A stretch of 64,000 bases of DNA from Stenotrophomonas rhizophila (GTDB taxonomy: Bacteria > Pseudomonadota > Gammaproteobacteria > Xanthomonadales > Xanthomonadaceae). Position numbers and translations under genes: made by a program. The stretch is from the NCBI RefSeq assembly GCF_020857975.1, contig NZ_JACWUO010000004.1, positions 1-64,000 on the forward strand, read 5' to 3'. Under the pieces are notes generated by a model. That model was not told the origin of the DNA and ran no database searches. It saw nothing but the letters and a program-made list of their open reading frames with translations. Of the stretch, positions 8,027 to 16,159 are shown one piece after another; the first letter of the stretch is position 1; every line of letters starts with the position of its first letter.

Positions 8027-9450
8027 TCCGCCTGTTGACCGCAGCGGTGACCAGCGCGTTGCTGGCCGGCTGCGTCAGCGTCGGCCCCAACTACCAGGCG
8101 CCACCGGCACAGCCGGTGAGCCTGCAGGGCGCCGCCGCGCCGGTGTTCAGCACCACTTCGCCGGTGGCCAGCTGGTGGGCGCAGTTCGACGACCCGGTGC
8201 TGGAACAGCTGGTGCACGACGCACTGGGCGAGAACCTGGACCTGCGCATTGCGATGGCCCGCGTGCGTGAAGCGCGCGCGGTGTTCGTCGAACAGCGCCT
8301 GGACCAGTTGCCGCACGTCACCAGTGGCGGCAGCTACGACCGCCGCAAGCAGCCCGATGCCAGCGCCGGTGGCGAACGCATCTTCAGCGAAACCTACCAG
8401 CTCGGCTTCGATGCCGGCTGGGAGCTGGACCTGTTCGGCCGCCAGCGCCGCGCCGCCGAAGCGGCGCGTGCCGACTTGGGCGCCGAGCAGGACAACCTGG
8501 CCGATGCACAGGTCACCGTGGCGGCCGAAGTGGCGCGCAACTACTTCGAACTGCGCGGTACCCAGAAGCGCATCGACGTGGCCAAGCGCACCCTGGTCAA
8601 CCTGCGCGATACCCAGCGGCTGACCGAAGCGCGCTGGGAACTGGGTGCCGGCAGCGAACTGGACGTGCAGAGCAGCCGCGCACGGCTGAAGGCGATCGAG
8701 GCGGACATCCCGCTGCTGGAAGTGGCCGAAGTGCAGTCGCGGCATCGCCTGGCGGTCTTGCTGGGGCAGCGTCCGGATGCGCTGGATGCACTGCTGCAGC
8801 CGCGTGAAGTACCGGCCTATGCCAAGCAGCTGCCGTTGGGCGACACCACCGACCTGCTGCGCCAGCGCGCCGATGTGCGCAGTGCCGAACGTCGCCTGGC
8901 CGCGGCGACCGCCCGGGTGGGCGTGGCCACCGCCGACCTGTTCCCGCGGATCAGCCTGACCGGTTTCGTCGGCTTCCTGTCCGGCGATGCCAGCGGCCTG
9001 GTCAATGGTGCCAACAAGGCCTGGTCGGTGACTCCGTCGATCAGCTGGGCCGCGTTCGACTTCGGCACCGTCAAGGCGCGCCTGCGTGCCAGCAAGGCGC
9101 AGGCCGACGGCGCGGCGGCCGAGTACGAAAAGGCGGTGCTGCTGGCGCTGGAAGATACCGAGAACGCGCTGACCCGTTACGCCAAGCAGCAGGCACGGCT
9201 GGGCATCGTCGCCGAGCAGGCGCAGGCCGCGCGGCGTGCCGAGCAGCTGGCGCAGATCCGCTACCGCGAAGGCTCGGAGGACTTCCTGACCCTGCTCGAC
9301 GCCCAGCGTACCCAGCTGGCCGCCGATGACGCCCTGGCGGCGGCCGAATCCACGGTCAACGTCAGCGTGGTGGGCGTGTACAAGGCGCTGGGCGGTTGGG
9401 GCCAGCAGCAGGATGCAGCGCCCCCGGCAGTTGCCGGGACGCTTCGGTAA
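8020..9450 (+). CDS. smeX: TolC-like outer membrane efflux lipoprotein, SmeX-like
   Basis: Outer membrane channel of the NodT/OprM family, 476 residues. A signal peptide ends at LLAGC, predicting lipidation of Cys-17 or nearby; GPNYQAP right after it is characteristic of the family. Two OEP repeats follow, with long coiled-coil segments such as LRQRADVRSAERRLAAATARVGVATADLFPRISL. The last gene of the efflux operon, it overlaps smeU2 by 7 bp. It should form the exit duct for SmeV-SmeW. Confidence 0.9.
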   Translation: MVIRLLTAAVTSALLAGCVSVGPNYQAPPAQPVSLQGAAAPVFSTTSPVASWWAQFDDPVLEQLVHDALGENLDLRIAMARVREARAVFVEQRLDQLPHVTSGGSYDRRKQPDASAGGERIFSETYQLGFDAGWELDLFGRQRRAAEAARADLGAEQDNLADAQVTVAAEVARNYFELRGTQKRIDVAKRTLVNLRDTQRLTEARWELGAGSELDVQSSRARLKAIEADIPLLEVAEVQSRHRLAVLLGQRPDALDALLQPREVPAYAKQLPLGDTTDLLRQRADVRSAERRLAAATARVGVATADLFPRISLTGFVGFLSGDASGLVNGANKAWSVTPSISWAAFDFGTVKARLRASKAQADGAAAEYEKAVLLALEDTENALTRYAKQQARLGIVAEQAQAARRAEQLAQIRYREGSEDFLTLLDAQRTQLAADDALAAAESTVNVSVVGVYKALGGWGQQQDAAPPAVAGTLR

Positions 9451-9482
9451 AAAAGCCTGCGGGGGCGCGTGTCGCCCCCGCA
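9447..9482 (-). terminator. Hairpin terminator between convergent smeX and the VOC gene
   Basis: A perfect 10 bp stem TGCGGGGGCG-cgtgt-CGCCCCCGCA lies at 9458-9482. The T-run is only on the minus strand (the + strand has AAAAAA immediately before the stem), so it best terminates transcripts coming from the VOC gene. The A-run overlaps the smeX stop codon. Confidence 0.7.
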
Positions 9483-9615
9483 TGGCATGGCCGGTGCAGG
9501 GCACTAGCCTGATCGACGTCGCCGGTTGCCTACCTTGCGGCCCGCACCTATTAGATGCGATCAGCACGGGCGCCGTGCGGTCGGTCGATCCATTGCGCAA
9601 CCGCGACGGCCTGTG

Positions 9616-9999
9616 TCATTCCCAGCTGTTGGCGGCTGCATGCCCGTCTTCATCGCGCATGCGCACGATGCAGAAGCGGTGCCCGGTGGGCGCTTCCATC
9701 ACCCACCAGCGTTTGACGAAACCGATCCGGCGCGCGCCCAGCTTCTCCAGCCGGTCGGCCTCGGCATCGATATCGTCGCTTTCGATATCCAGGTCCACGC
9801 GCGAGGCGTGCGCCACGCGCTGCACTTCCACGTTCAGGCCGGCCGGTGCGCCTTCCAGGTCGGCATATTCGGCGCCGTCCTCGCGATACGCCGGCTGCGC
9901 CCGGTAACCCAGCGCCGCCGACCAGAAGGCGGCGGCCGCATCGGCGGGGGTGTCCTGGCAATCGATGATGAATCCGGCAAGCCGGCTGCGGTGGGCCAT
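9616..9999 (-). CDS. VOC (glyoxalase/dioxygenase-like) family protein
   Basis: A 127-residue protein of the vicinal-oxygen-chelate superfamily, of the small 'glyoxalase-like domain' type. It begins MAHRSRLAGFIIDCQD and has the paired beta-alpha-beta-beta-beta pattern, with WSAALGY, VDLDIESDDIDAEADRLEKLGAR and HRFCIVR near the end. The role of such proteins ranges from metal-dependent isomerases to drug-binding proteins; the sequence does not decide. Single gene, convergent with smeX. Confidence 0.7.
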   Translation of the reverse strand: MAHRSRLAGFIIDCQDTPADAAAAFWSAALGYRAQPAYREDGAEYADLEGAPAGLNVEVQRVAHASRVDLDIESDDIDAEADRLEKLGARRIGFVKRWWVMEAPTGHRFCIVRMRDEDGHAAANSWE

Positions 10000-10075
10000 G
10001 GCGGGGCTCCAGGGAAGGGGCGGATGTGCTGTATCGCACCCCCGGCATCCATGCGGCGTGATGCGCCCGCCGGAT

Positions 10076-10942
10076 TCAGCGCGTGGCCGCTGCCGGGAAG
10101 CGCAGCTCGGCCTGCACCGGGTAATGATCCGACGGCAGCACGCCGCCGGGCGTGTTGTCCAGCGTGCGGAAACGGTCCACCGTGAAACCGCGCACCAGGA
10201 TCCAGTCCAGCTCCACCGTGGGCGTACCGCTGAAGTTGTGGAAGGTCAGCCGCGGGCCATCGACCTGGCCGGCCAGCCGGCGCGCATCGCCCAGCGCGGC
10301 GGTGAAGGTGGCATAGGTGTCGCTGCCCGGTTCGGTATTGAAATCGCCGGTGAGCACGACCGGGATGTCGGCCGGCAGCTTGCCCAGCCGCTCGGCGATC
10401 AACTTGGCCGCCCGCACGCGGCGCGGCTCGTCCTCCTCGCGGTAGGGCAGGTGGGTATTGAACAGATAGAAACGCCGACCATCGGCCTGGCGCTGGAACA
10501 ACGCCCAGCTGACCATGCGCGGCATCAGGTTGCCCCAGGTGATGCTGCCGGCCACCTCCGGCGTATCGGACAGCCAGAAATCGCCGGACTCGACCACGCG
10601 CAGCTGCGCGCTGTCGTAGAACACGCCCATGTGCTCATCGCCGCTGCCGCCGCGCCGGCCTTGGCCGAACCAGCGATAGCCGGGCAGCTGCTCGACCAGG
10701 TAGTCGGCCTGCTTTTCCACCAGTTCCTGGGTGCCGAACACGGCCGGGTGCTGCTCGCGCAGCAGCGAGACCATCGCCTCGCGGCGGTCTTCCCAGCGCC
10801 GGCCCGGCTCGGTGTCCACCGGCGTGCGTACATTGAAGGACATCACCCGCAGCGGGGTGGACGTCTTGGCCGGCGCCGCGCCTGCCGGCAACGACAGGGC
10901 CAGCAGCGCTAGCAGCGCGGTACCACGAAAACCAGACAACAT
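10076..10942 (-). CDS. Secreted endonuclease/exonuclease/phosphatase family protein
   Basis: A 288-residue protein with an N-terminal signal peptide (FRGTALLALLALSLPAGAAPA) and the EEP fold of DNase I and sphingomyelinases. Recognisable motifs are VMSFNVRT (strand 1), FGTQELVEKQ (metal-binding Glu), LFNTHLPYREED, VLTGDFNTEPGS (catalytic Asp-Asn) and the final SDHYPVQAEL (Asp-His). All catalytic residues of the family are there. It probably acts on a phosphodiester in the periplasm or outside; nuclease versus phospholipase cannot be told. GGAGGGA before the ATG is a strong ribosome binding site. The 287 bp to the divergent acetyltransferase holds nothing I recognise. Confidence 0.8.
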   Translation of the reverse strand: MLSGFRGTALLALLALSLPAGAAPAKTSTPLRVMSFNVRTPVDTEPGRRWEDRREAMVSLLREQHPAVFGTQELVEKQADYLVEQLPGYRWFGQGRRGGSGDEHMGVFYDSAQLRVVESGDFWLSDTPEVAGSITWGNLMPRMVSWALFQRQADGRRFYLFNTHLPYREEDEPRRVRAAKLIAERLGKLPADIPVVLTGDFNTEPGSDTYATFTAALGDARRLAGQVDGPRLTFHNFSGTPTVELDWILVRGFTVDRFRTLDNTPGGVLPSDHYPVQAELRFPAAATR

Positions 10943-11229
10943 TGGAATCCCTCCATTCCATGACAGTGTTTTTCGAAGGGTCGCATGGAATACGGCACGA
11001 CGGAATTGCCGGCGTTGGCCGATCGCCGTCGGTGGGCGCAGAGTTTGACCGCTGCCTCAGTTCAGCGCCGGCGCGCGTAATGCCACCGTCATCGCCCGTC
11101 GCCCCGGCCGGACGCATGGCAAGCAGGCGCAGGAATGGCATCGTGGCGCGGATCGCGCCATCAGCGCTTGCGCCGCGTCGTCGGCCCGGTCTTCAATAGC
11201 GGTTCTTGCCCACCCGGGAACTGCCAGGC

Positions 11230-11766
11230 ATGAGCGTCCATCCCCCTCCATCGTCCGGCCACGCCGAGGTGCGCCTGCGCCCGCTGCTGCGCAACGATGC
11301 CGATGCCTGGTTCGGCTGCCTGTCGCGGCCCGGCCTGCTCGAGCACACCAGCTGGCAGCTGGCATCGGTGGCCGACCTGGCCCCGATCTTCGACGCATTG
11401 GAAGCGCCGGCGCCCACCACGCAGATCCGCCTGGCCATCGTCGACGCGGCCGGCGCACTGGTGGGCAGCATCGGCTTCCACAGCATCCATGCGCAGCACG
11501 GCAGTGCTGAAATCGCCTACGAACTGGTGCCCGAATACCAGGGGCGCGGTATTGCCAGCGCGGTTTGCCGGCAGGTCTGCGCCTGGGGCTTTTCCAGCTT
11601 CGGCTGGCAGCGCATCCAGGCCTGCGTGCTGGACACCAACGCGGCGTCGGCCGCGGTACTGCGCCGTTGCGGATTCGACTACGAAGGGCGCCTGCGCCGG
11701 CTGCGACGCGTGGCCGGGCAGTCGCGCGACTTCGATGTGTATGCGCGGCTGGCAGCGGACGGGTAG
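11230..11766 (+). CDS. GNAT family N-acetyltransferase, RimJ/RimL type
   Basis: A 178-residue acetyl-CoA-dependent acetyltransferase. RLRPLLRNDADAWFGCLSRP at the N-terminus and ELVPEYQGRGIASAVCRQVCAWGF (the Q/RxxGxG/A acetyl-CoA loop, near residue 110) are typical of the RimJ/RimL branch, as is the late segment RIQACVLDTNAASAAVLRRCGF. I chose the ATG at 11230; a TTG 24 bases upstream is also in frame. Substrate unknown (N-terminal amine of a protein or a small molecule). Confidence 0.8.
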   Translation: MSVHPPPSSGHAEVRLRPLLRNDADAWFGCLSRPGLLEHTSWQLASVADLAPIFDALEAPAPTTQIRLAIVDAAGALVGSIGFHSIHAQHGSAEIAYELVPEYQGRGIASAVCRQVCAWGFSSFGWQRIQACVLDTNAASAAVLRRCGFDYEGRLRRLRRVAGQSRDFDVYARLAADG

Positions 11767-11851
11767 GGAGCGCGTCGGTGGGCGCGCCCGCGGTCTGGCC
11801 GAACCAGGCAGGGTATCCTTGGCAGTTCCCCTTGAGCGACAGGCACACCGC

Positions 11852-12163
11852 ATGGATTACCAGCTTGTAATCAAGTTCTGGCGCGGCTCGCTGGACGACG
11901 AGGCGTTCCTGACCACGCTGGAGGCCGAACTCAGCACCGCCCTGGGCAGTATGGCGACGCTGGACGGCTATGACCTCAGCGCCAAGGAGATCAACCTGTT
12001 CATGTTCACCGCCGAACCGCGTCCGACCTTCCGGCGCACCAAGGATGTGCTCGAACGGCTCGGTGTACTGCGCAGCGTTTCGGCCGCCTACCGGCTGGTC
12101 GGCGGCGCGCAGTTCACCTCGGTATGGCCGCTACGCATGGCGCGGAAGTTCACCCTGCCGTGA
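11852..12163 (+). CDS. Conserved-looking hypothetical protein, 103 residues
   Basis: An ATG at 11852 opens a 103-residue frame starting MDYQLVIKFWRGSLDDEAFL, with an acidic N-terminal half and a basic end (RMARKFTLP). Codon choice is GC-rich at third positions like its neighbours, and the protein looks like a compact alpha-beta domain. I do not recognise a family. It is convergent with the tmRNA gene, and the terminator at 12173-12205 lies between them. Confidence 0.6.
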   Translation: MDYQLVIKFWRGSLDDEAFLTTLEAELSTALGSMATLDGYDLSAKEINLFMFTAEPRPTFRRTKDVLERLGVLRSVSAAYRLVGGAQFTSVWPLRMARKFTLP

Positions 12164-12172
12164 GCGGGGCAC

Positions 12173-12205
12173 AAAAAAGGCCGGGACCCGAGGGTTCCAG
12201 CCTTT
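12173..12205 (-). terminator. Rho-independent terminator of ssrA
   Basis: On the minus strand GGCTGGAACCC-tc-GGGTCCCGGCC forms an 11-pair stem with one G-U pair and one mismatch, followed by TTTTTTG. It lies about 25 bases beyond the CCA end of the tmRNA, as expected for its terminator. On the + strand there is no T-run. Confidence 0.8.
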
Positions 12206-12228
12206 GATGTACCGTCGAAACGGTGATT

Positions 12229-12631
12229 TGGTGGAGGTGGGCGGAATTGAACCGCCGTCCGAAGGCACTCCATCCCCGGTACTACATGCTTAGCTCACCG
12301 TTGGATCTCATCCTGTGGCAGCACGGTGTGCAAAGCGCACCCCAGGACCAGCCTGCTTTAGTTAAGTCGTGACTGACAGGCAGCCATCACAACCGGTTCC
12401 GTGATAATGACCCTACATCTACGAGCACGGGCACAAGTAGGTTCGGGGGTTCGCCTTAGGCGGCTGTAGAACTAAACGCTAAAGCTGTTTTTAGGCAGCG
12501 ATTGCGAAGTCGTTCGAACCGTAGTTGTCGTCGTTGGCAACTAAAAGTTTGCTGCTGGATTAACGAGGAAAGCTGCCCCCTCGGCATGCACCAAGTAACT
12601 TCACAACCCCCGTCGAAACCAATGCACCCCC
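12229..12631 (-). ncRNA. ssrA: Transfer-messenger RNA
   Basis: About 403 nt on the minus strand. The 5' end GGGGGTG pairs with CACCTCC just before the encoded ACCA 3' end (12229-12235), giving the tRNA-like acceptor stem. The T-loop GGTTCAATTCC precedes it, and the 5' part has the hallmark TGCATTGGTTTCGACGGGGG. The tag reading frame starts at GCC 12538-12536 and reads ANDDNYGSNDFAIAA then TAA (12493-12491). With SmpB (13813-14316) it rescues stalled ribosomes and tags the nascent chain for proteolysis. The tag differs by an extra Asn from the Xanthomonas tag as I remember it. Confidence 0.97.
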
Positions 12632-12809
12632 GGTTTCTTCAAGAACCGCAAGCGGTCTGGCGACCCAGACGCTACTTGACGGGGCTGATGCTACTCCAAT
12701 CCAGCTGAACAGTCACCTGCGTCGTGGGGGCGATATCGGGTTCAGCCTGGGTGATCGCAGGGGCGGCGATAACCGTCGCTGCAGCCTAGGGCATCCGGCG
12801 AGGGCAGGG

Positions 12810-12833
12810 CATCCGACCATGGGTCGGACCTAC
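12810..12833. repeat. SMAG-type palindrome (minus orientation)
   Basis: CATCCGACC-atg-GGTCGGACCTAC; on the minus strand it starts GTAG. It lies in the 239 bp gap between ssrA and the next minus-strand gene. The rest of that gap shows no gene and must contain the ssrA promoter, for which I cannot place convincing -35/-10 boxes. Confidence 0.7.
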
Positions 12834-12870
12834 AGGCGCCGGCTGTTCCAGGCCGGCGTCACCCCACCGC

Positions 12871-13227
12871 TTACCTGCCTTCGCGCTGGCGCTTGCTGTC
12901 GGCCTGGTGCTTGGCCTTCAGCTTGCGCTGGTGGTTCTGCTCGTTGCGCTGGGTCATGGCCTGCTTGCGTGCCTCGGGCTGTACCTGCACCGCCAGTGCG
13001 TCGATGCGGGCGACCAGGCGGCGATGTTCAAGGCTGTCGAAGGTCTGGTTTTCCGAAGCATCGCGCTTGGCGTTGCGCGCCAGGTAGGTCAGTACCTTGA
13101 GCAGGGCGGCCGGATCCATCGCACGGGTCAGTTCGGCGAAGATCGATTCGTAGGCAGCGATATCGGCCTGGAGCTCGGCGATCGGATCGGCGCTCGCGGC
13201 GGTGTCCTGGGTAATTTCCTGTGTCAC
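12871..13227 (-). CDS. Hypothetical protein, helical and charged, 118 residues
   Basis: Starts at GTG 13227, six bases after GGAG; a GTG 39 bases further upstream is also in frame but lacks such a site. The product begins MTQEITQDTAASADPIAEL, is almost wholly helical, and ends in a strongly basic Lys/Arg/Gln/His tail (NHQRKLKAKHQADSKRQREG), suggesting nucleic-acid or ribosome contact. The middle has LLKVLTYLARNAKRDASENQ. I do not recognise the family. It lies between ssrA and the smpB unit on the same strand. Confidence 0.6.
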   Translation of the reverse strand: MTQEITQDTAASADPIAELQADIAAYESIFAELTRAMDPAALLKVLTYLARNAKRDASENQTFDSLEHRRLVARIDALAVQVQPEARKQAMTQRNEQNHQRKLKAKHQADSKRQREGR

Positions 13228-13387
13228 GCAACGCTCCAGACGGTTAATAGGCGGGGATTCTGACACCGATCGGCGCCGCTGGCGCAGTTGGTCTGCGCGG
13301 CGTGTGCGCCGGGTCCACGCTCAGTCCTCCGGCAACTGCTCGAAACGCGGTGCCAAGTAGTCGATCCGGCTGGCCCAGATCGGGCGG

Positions 13388-13813
13388 TTACAGCCGCTTG
13401 CGCAGGTACAGGCGCTGGTGGCCGGGTGGGAACTCCTCCAGCCGGCCGAACACGGCATAGCCGCGCTTGAGGTAGAAGCCCTCGGCCTGCCAGGAAAACG
13501 TATCGAGCATGGCCGAATGGGCGCCCAGCGTGCGCGCCTGCTGCTCGGCATCGGCCAGCAACGCCTGGCCCAGACCGCGGCCGCGTTGGCTGTGGTGCAC
13601 CCACAGGGCGTGGACCATCAGCCAGCCGCCGTAGACATCGGCCACCAGGCCGGCACAGGGCCGGCCGTGCGCATCGCGGATCACCCGGTTCACCGGCTGG
13701 TCGTCCAGGGCGTCGCCACAGGCGTCGCGATTGAACGCCTGCAGCCCCGAATACACCGCCGCCGCCTCGTCGGCGCTGGCGGTGTCGATGATCGGCGGGG
13801 TGCTGCCGGGCAT
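13388..13813 (-). CDS. GNAT family N-acetyltransferase
   Basis: A 141-residue acetyltransferase. The acetyl-CoA loop is HHSQRGRGLGQALLADAEQQ (about residues 78-97), then AMLDTFSWQAEGFYLKRGYAVFG, a typical C-terminal GNAT signature, and LYLRKRL at the end. The ATG overlaps the smpB stop codon (ATGA), so it is translationally coupled to smpB; whether it acetylates a translation component is not shown by the sequence. Confidence 0.8.
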   Translation of the reverse strand: MPGSTPPIIDTASADEAAAVYSGLQAFNRDACGDALDDQPVNRVIRDAHGRPCAGLVADVYGGWLMVHALWVHHSQRGRGLGQALLADAEQQARTLGAHSAMLDTFSWQAEGFYLKRGYAVFGRLEEFPPGHQRLYLRKRL

Positions 13814-14316
13814 CAGGCGTCGCGGTTGTGGCGGCGCATGGTGCGCGACTTTTCGCGGGCCCAGTCGCGGTCCTTTTCGGCATCGCGCTTGTCGTGGGTC
13901 TGCTTGCCCTTGGCCAGCGCGATTTCCAGCTTGATCTTGTTCTTGCTCCAGTACATCGCGGTGGGCACGATGGTGTAGCCGTCGCGCTGGACCCTGCCGA
14001 TCAGCTTGTCGATCTCGCTGCGGTGAAGGAGCAGCTTGCGCTCGCGCCGATCGTTGGCCACCACGTGGGTGGAGGCCTGGATCAGCGGGGTGATCTGCGC
14101 ACCGATCAGGTAGATCTCGCCATCACGCACGTAGGCGTATGCATCGACGATGTTGCCGCGCCCGGCGCGGATCGACTTGACCTCCCAGCCCTGCAGGGCC
14201 AGGCCGGCTTCGAAACGGTCCTCGATGTGGTACTCGTGGCGGGCACGCTTGTTGAGCGCGATGGTTTTGTTGGCCGTCGCGTTCTTTGCTTTATCCTTGC
14301 CGCTGTTCTTGCTCAT
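13813..14316 (-). CDS. smpB: SsrA-binding protein SmpB
   Basis: A 167-residue RNA-binding protein that delivers tmRNA to stalled ribosomes. Family motifs are plain: [60 protein letters not shown] and the basic tail [20 protein letters not shown]. It lies 1.2 kb from ssrA on the same strand, with two small genes between. Divergent from ratA over a 61 bp spacer. Confidence 0.96.
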   Translation of the reverse strand: MSKNSGKDKAKNATANKTIALNKRARHEYHIEDRFEAGLALQGWEVKSIRAGRGNIVDAYAYVRDGEIYLIGAQITPLIQASTHVVANDRRERKLLLHRSEIDKLIGRVQRDGYTIVPTAMYWSKNKIKLEIALAKGKQTHDKRDAEKDRDWAREKSRTMRRHNRDA

Positions 14317-14377
14317 TTCCGTATTGTCTCTGATTTGGGCCTCCCCGGTCGATTCATCAGCACACTAGTCCTGCCGT

Positions 14378-14806
14378 ATGCCAACTATCCGCCGTAGCGC
14401 CCTGGTCGAACATTCGGCTGCCCGCATGTTCGACCTGGTCAATGATATTGACGCCTATCCGCGCCGGTTCCGCTGGTGCTCGGCCGCGCAGATCCTTGAA
14501 TCGGGCCAGGACCGCCTGGTGGCGCGCCTGGATCTGGGGCTGGGCGCGTTCTCTACCTGGTTCATGACCGAAAACACCTTGCAGCGCCCCAGCAGCATCG
14601 ATATGCAGCTGCGCGACGGGCCGTTCAAGCGCCTGCACGGGCGCTGGGAATTCCATGCGTTGGCCGAGGAAGCCTGCAAGGTCACCCTGACCCTGGAATT
14701 CGAGCCCAGCTCGCGCCTGCTCGGGCCGGCACTGGCCGTGGGTTTCCAGGGCCTGGCCGACCGCATGGTCAATGATTTCGTCCGCGTCGCCGATGCGCAG
14801 GACTGA
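14378..14806 (+). CDS. ratA: RatA-like START/polyketide-cyclase domain protein
   Basis: A 142-residue protein of the RatA/Coq10 family: PTIRRSALVEHSAARMFDLVNDIDAYPRR at the N-terminus and AVGFQGLADRMVNDFVRVAD at the end. Relatives bind ubiquinone (Coq10) or, in E. coli, RatA is reported to impede ribosome subunit association. It lies divergent from smpB and immediately before rnfH, the usual neighbourhood in Xanthomonadaceae and E. coli. Whether it acts on ribosomes or on quinones here is open. Confidence 0.88.
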   Translation: MPTIRRSALVEHSAARMFDLVNDIDAYPRRFRWCSAAQILESGQDRLVARLDLGLGAFSTWFMTENTLQRPSSIDMQLRDGPFKRLHGRWEFHALAEEACKVTLTLEFEPSSRLLGPALAVGFQGLADRMVNDFVRVADAQD

Positions 14807-14809
14807 GCG

Positions 14810-15067
14810 GTGATCCAGGTCGAGGTACTGCTGGCCTGGCCGGACCGGGTGGCGTCACGCCAGCTGTCGCTGGCACCGGGTGCCACGGTAGCCCAGGCCA
14901 TTGCCGCGGCCGCGATCGAGGGCAGTGCGCAGTGCCCGGCGGTGGCCGTGCACGGGGTGCTGGCCCCGTCTACCCAACTGCTGCGCGATGGCGACCGGGT
15001 GGAACTGCTGCGGCCATTGCTGGCCGACCCCAAGGACAACCGCCGCCGGCGCGCCCGCGGCAGCTGA
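14810..15067 (+). CDS. rnfH: RnfH/RatB family ubiquitin-like protein
   Basis: An 85-residue beta-grasp protein (UPF0125). It begins at GTG 14810, three bases after the ratA stop: IQVEVLLAWPDRVASRQLSLAPGATVAQAIAAA, then HGVLAPSTQLLRDGDRVELLRPLLADPKDNRRRRA, the family's conserved end. Function poorly known; its companion gene is ratA and the two form an operon. Confidence 0.9.
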   Translation: MIQVEVLLAWPDRVASRQLSLAPGATVAQAIAAAAIEGSAQCPAVAVHGVLAPSTQLLRDGDRVELLRPLLADPKDNRRRRARGS

Positions 15068-15084
15068 CCCCGGGCCGTGCCGCC

Positions 15085-15480
15085 TCAGCGGCCGCCGCGC
15101 TTCTTCTTGTCCTTGGCCAGGTTGCGGCCGAACTGGCGCACGCTGCTCTTGGCAAGTTCGGCGTCCTGGTTCGGGAAGTACTCGCCTTCCCAACGGGTGA
15201 CCAGGTCGTTCTCGAAGTAGACCGTGAAGTTCTTCACTTCGGTCTTGCCCAGGCGGTTGACCCGCTCGCTGGCGGTGTAGTCCCAGCGCTGGGCGTGGAA
15301 CGGGTCCGGGATCGACGGCGTGCCGAGCAGGGCGTTGACCTGCTGCTTGCTCTGGCCGGCCTGCAGCTGGCCGACGGCCTGCTCCCGGATCAGGTTGCCC
15401 TGATAGATGGGTTGCTTGTAAATGATGCCGCAGCCTGTGGTGGACAGGGCAACGGCGGCGACCAGCAGGAGATTGCGCAT
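15085..15480 (-). CDS. bamE: Outer membrane assembly lipoprotein BamE (OmlA/SmpA)
   Basis: A 131-residue lipoprotein of the beta-barrel assembly machine. The signal peptide ends in the lipobox TTGC (LLLVAAVALSTTGCGIIYKQ). The SmpA/OmlA core follows: YQGNLIREQAVGQLQAGQSK, QQVNALLGTPSIPDPFHAQRWDY, then a basic tail. In Xanthomonas the same gene, omlA, lies divergent from fur, exactly as here. The stop is 18 bp from the convergent rnfH end. Confidence 0.92.
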   Translation of the reverse strand: MRNLLLVAAVALSTTGCGIIYKQPIYQGNLIREQAVGQLQAGQSKQQVNALLGTPSIPDPFHAQRWDYTASERVNRLGKTEVKNFTVYFENDLVTRWEGEYFPNQDAELAKSSVRQFGRNLAKDKKKRGGR

Positions 15481-15583
15481 CGGGAATGGCGTTTTGGGAA
15501 ATCCAGTCGATGATACACTCCCGCCGTGTCGCCGCGACCCAATCCGAGGCAGCTGGCGCTAAATCGCCAATGAACGGAGAACT

Positions 15584-15991
15584 ATGGAAACCCACGACCT
15601 GCGCAAAGTCGGCCTGAAGGTGACCCATCCGCGGATGCGGATCCTGGCGCTGCTAGAACAGCGCACCGCCCACCACCACATGACCGCCGAAGACATCTAC
15701 CGCCAGCTGCTCGAGCACGGTGACGAGATCGGCCTGGCCACGGTGTACCGGGTGCTGACCCAGTTCGAGGCGGCTGGCCTGGTGCTCAAGCACAACTTCG
15801 AAGGCGGCCAGGCCGTCTACGAACTGGACCGCGGCGGCCACCACGACCATATGGTCGATGTGGACAACGGCAAGATCATCGAGTTCGAAAGCCACGAGAT
15901 CGAAGAGCTGCAGCGCAAGATCGCCGCCGATCATGGCTACGAACTGGAAGAGCATTCGCTGGTGCTGTACGTGCGCAAGAAACGCAAGTAA
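15584..15991 (+). CDS. fur: Ferric uptake regulator Fur
   Basis: A 135-residue Fe(II)-dependent repressor. The N-terminal winged helix is METHDLRKVGLKVTHPRMRI with HHHMTAEDIYRQL and EIGLATVYRVLTQFEAAGL. The dimerisation domain has GGHHDHMVDVDNGKIIEFES, supplying metal-binding His and Glu residues. The C-terminal CxxC zinc site of E. coli Fur is absent, as usual in this family branch. Divergent from bamE; a clear terminator follows. Confidence 0.95.
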   Translation: METHDLRKVGLKVTHPRMRILALLEQRTAHHHMTAEDIYRQLLEHGDEIGLATVYRVLTQFEAAGLVLKHNFEGGQAVYELDRGGHHDHMVDVDNGKIIEFESHEIEELQRKIAADHGYELEEHSLVLYVRKKRK

Positions 15992-16042
15992 GGGCGTAGC
16001 CGGTCGCAGGACCGGCCTGGGCCACGCCGGCTGCAGATCAAC

Positions 16043-16073
16043 AACCCCCGGGTCCTGGCCCGGGGGTTTTTTT
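16043..16073 (+). terminator. Rho-independent terminator of fur
   Basis: Stem AACCCCCGGG-tcctgg-CCCGGGGGTT followed by a run of T to 16073; ten base pairs, ideal form. Confidence 0.93.
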
Positions 16074-16159
16074 GTGGATGCGAAGGCATCCGGCCATGGT
16101 CGCTCGACAGCGGTAGGCCCGGGCCATGCCCGGACACCAGGTGGGATGACCGGAAGGCG

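Noticed and set aside
13321..13551. Short minus-strand frame ending SRIDYLAPRFEQLPED after the acetyltransferase
   Set aside because: The end looks protein-like, but no start exists outside the acetyltransferase gene; at most a remnant.
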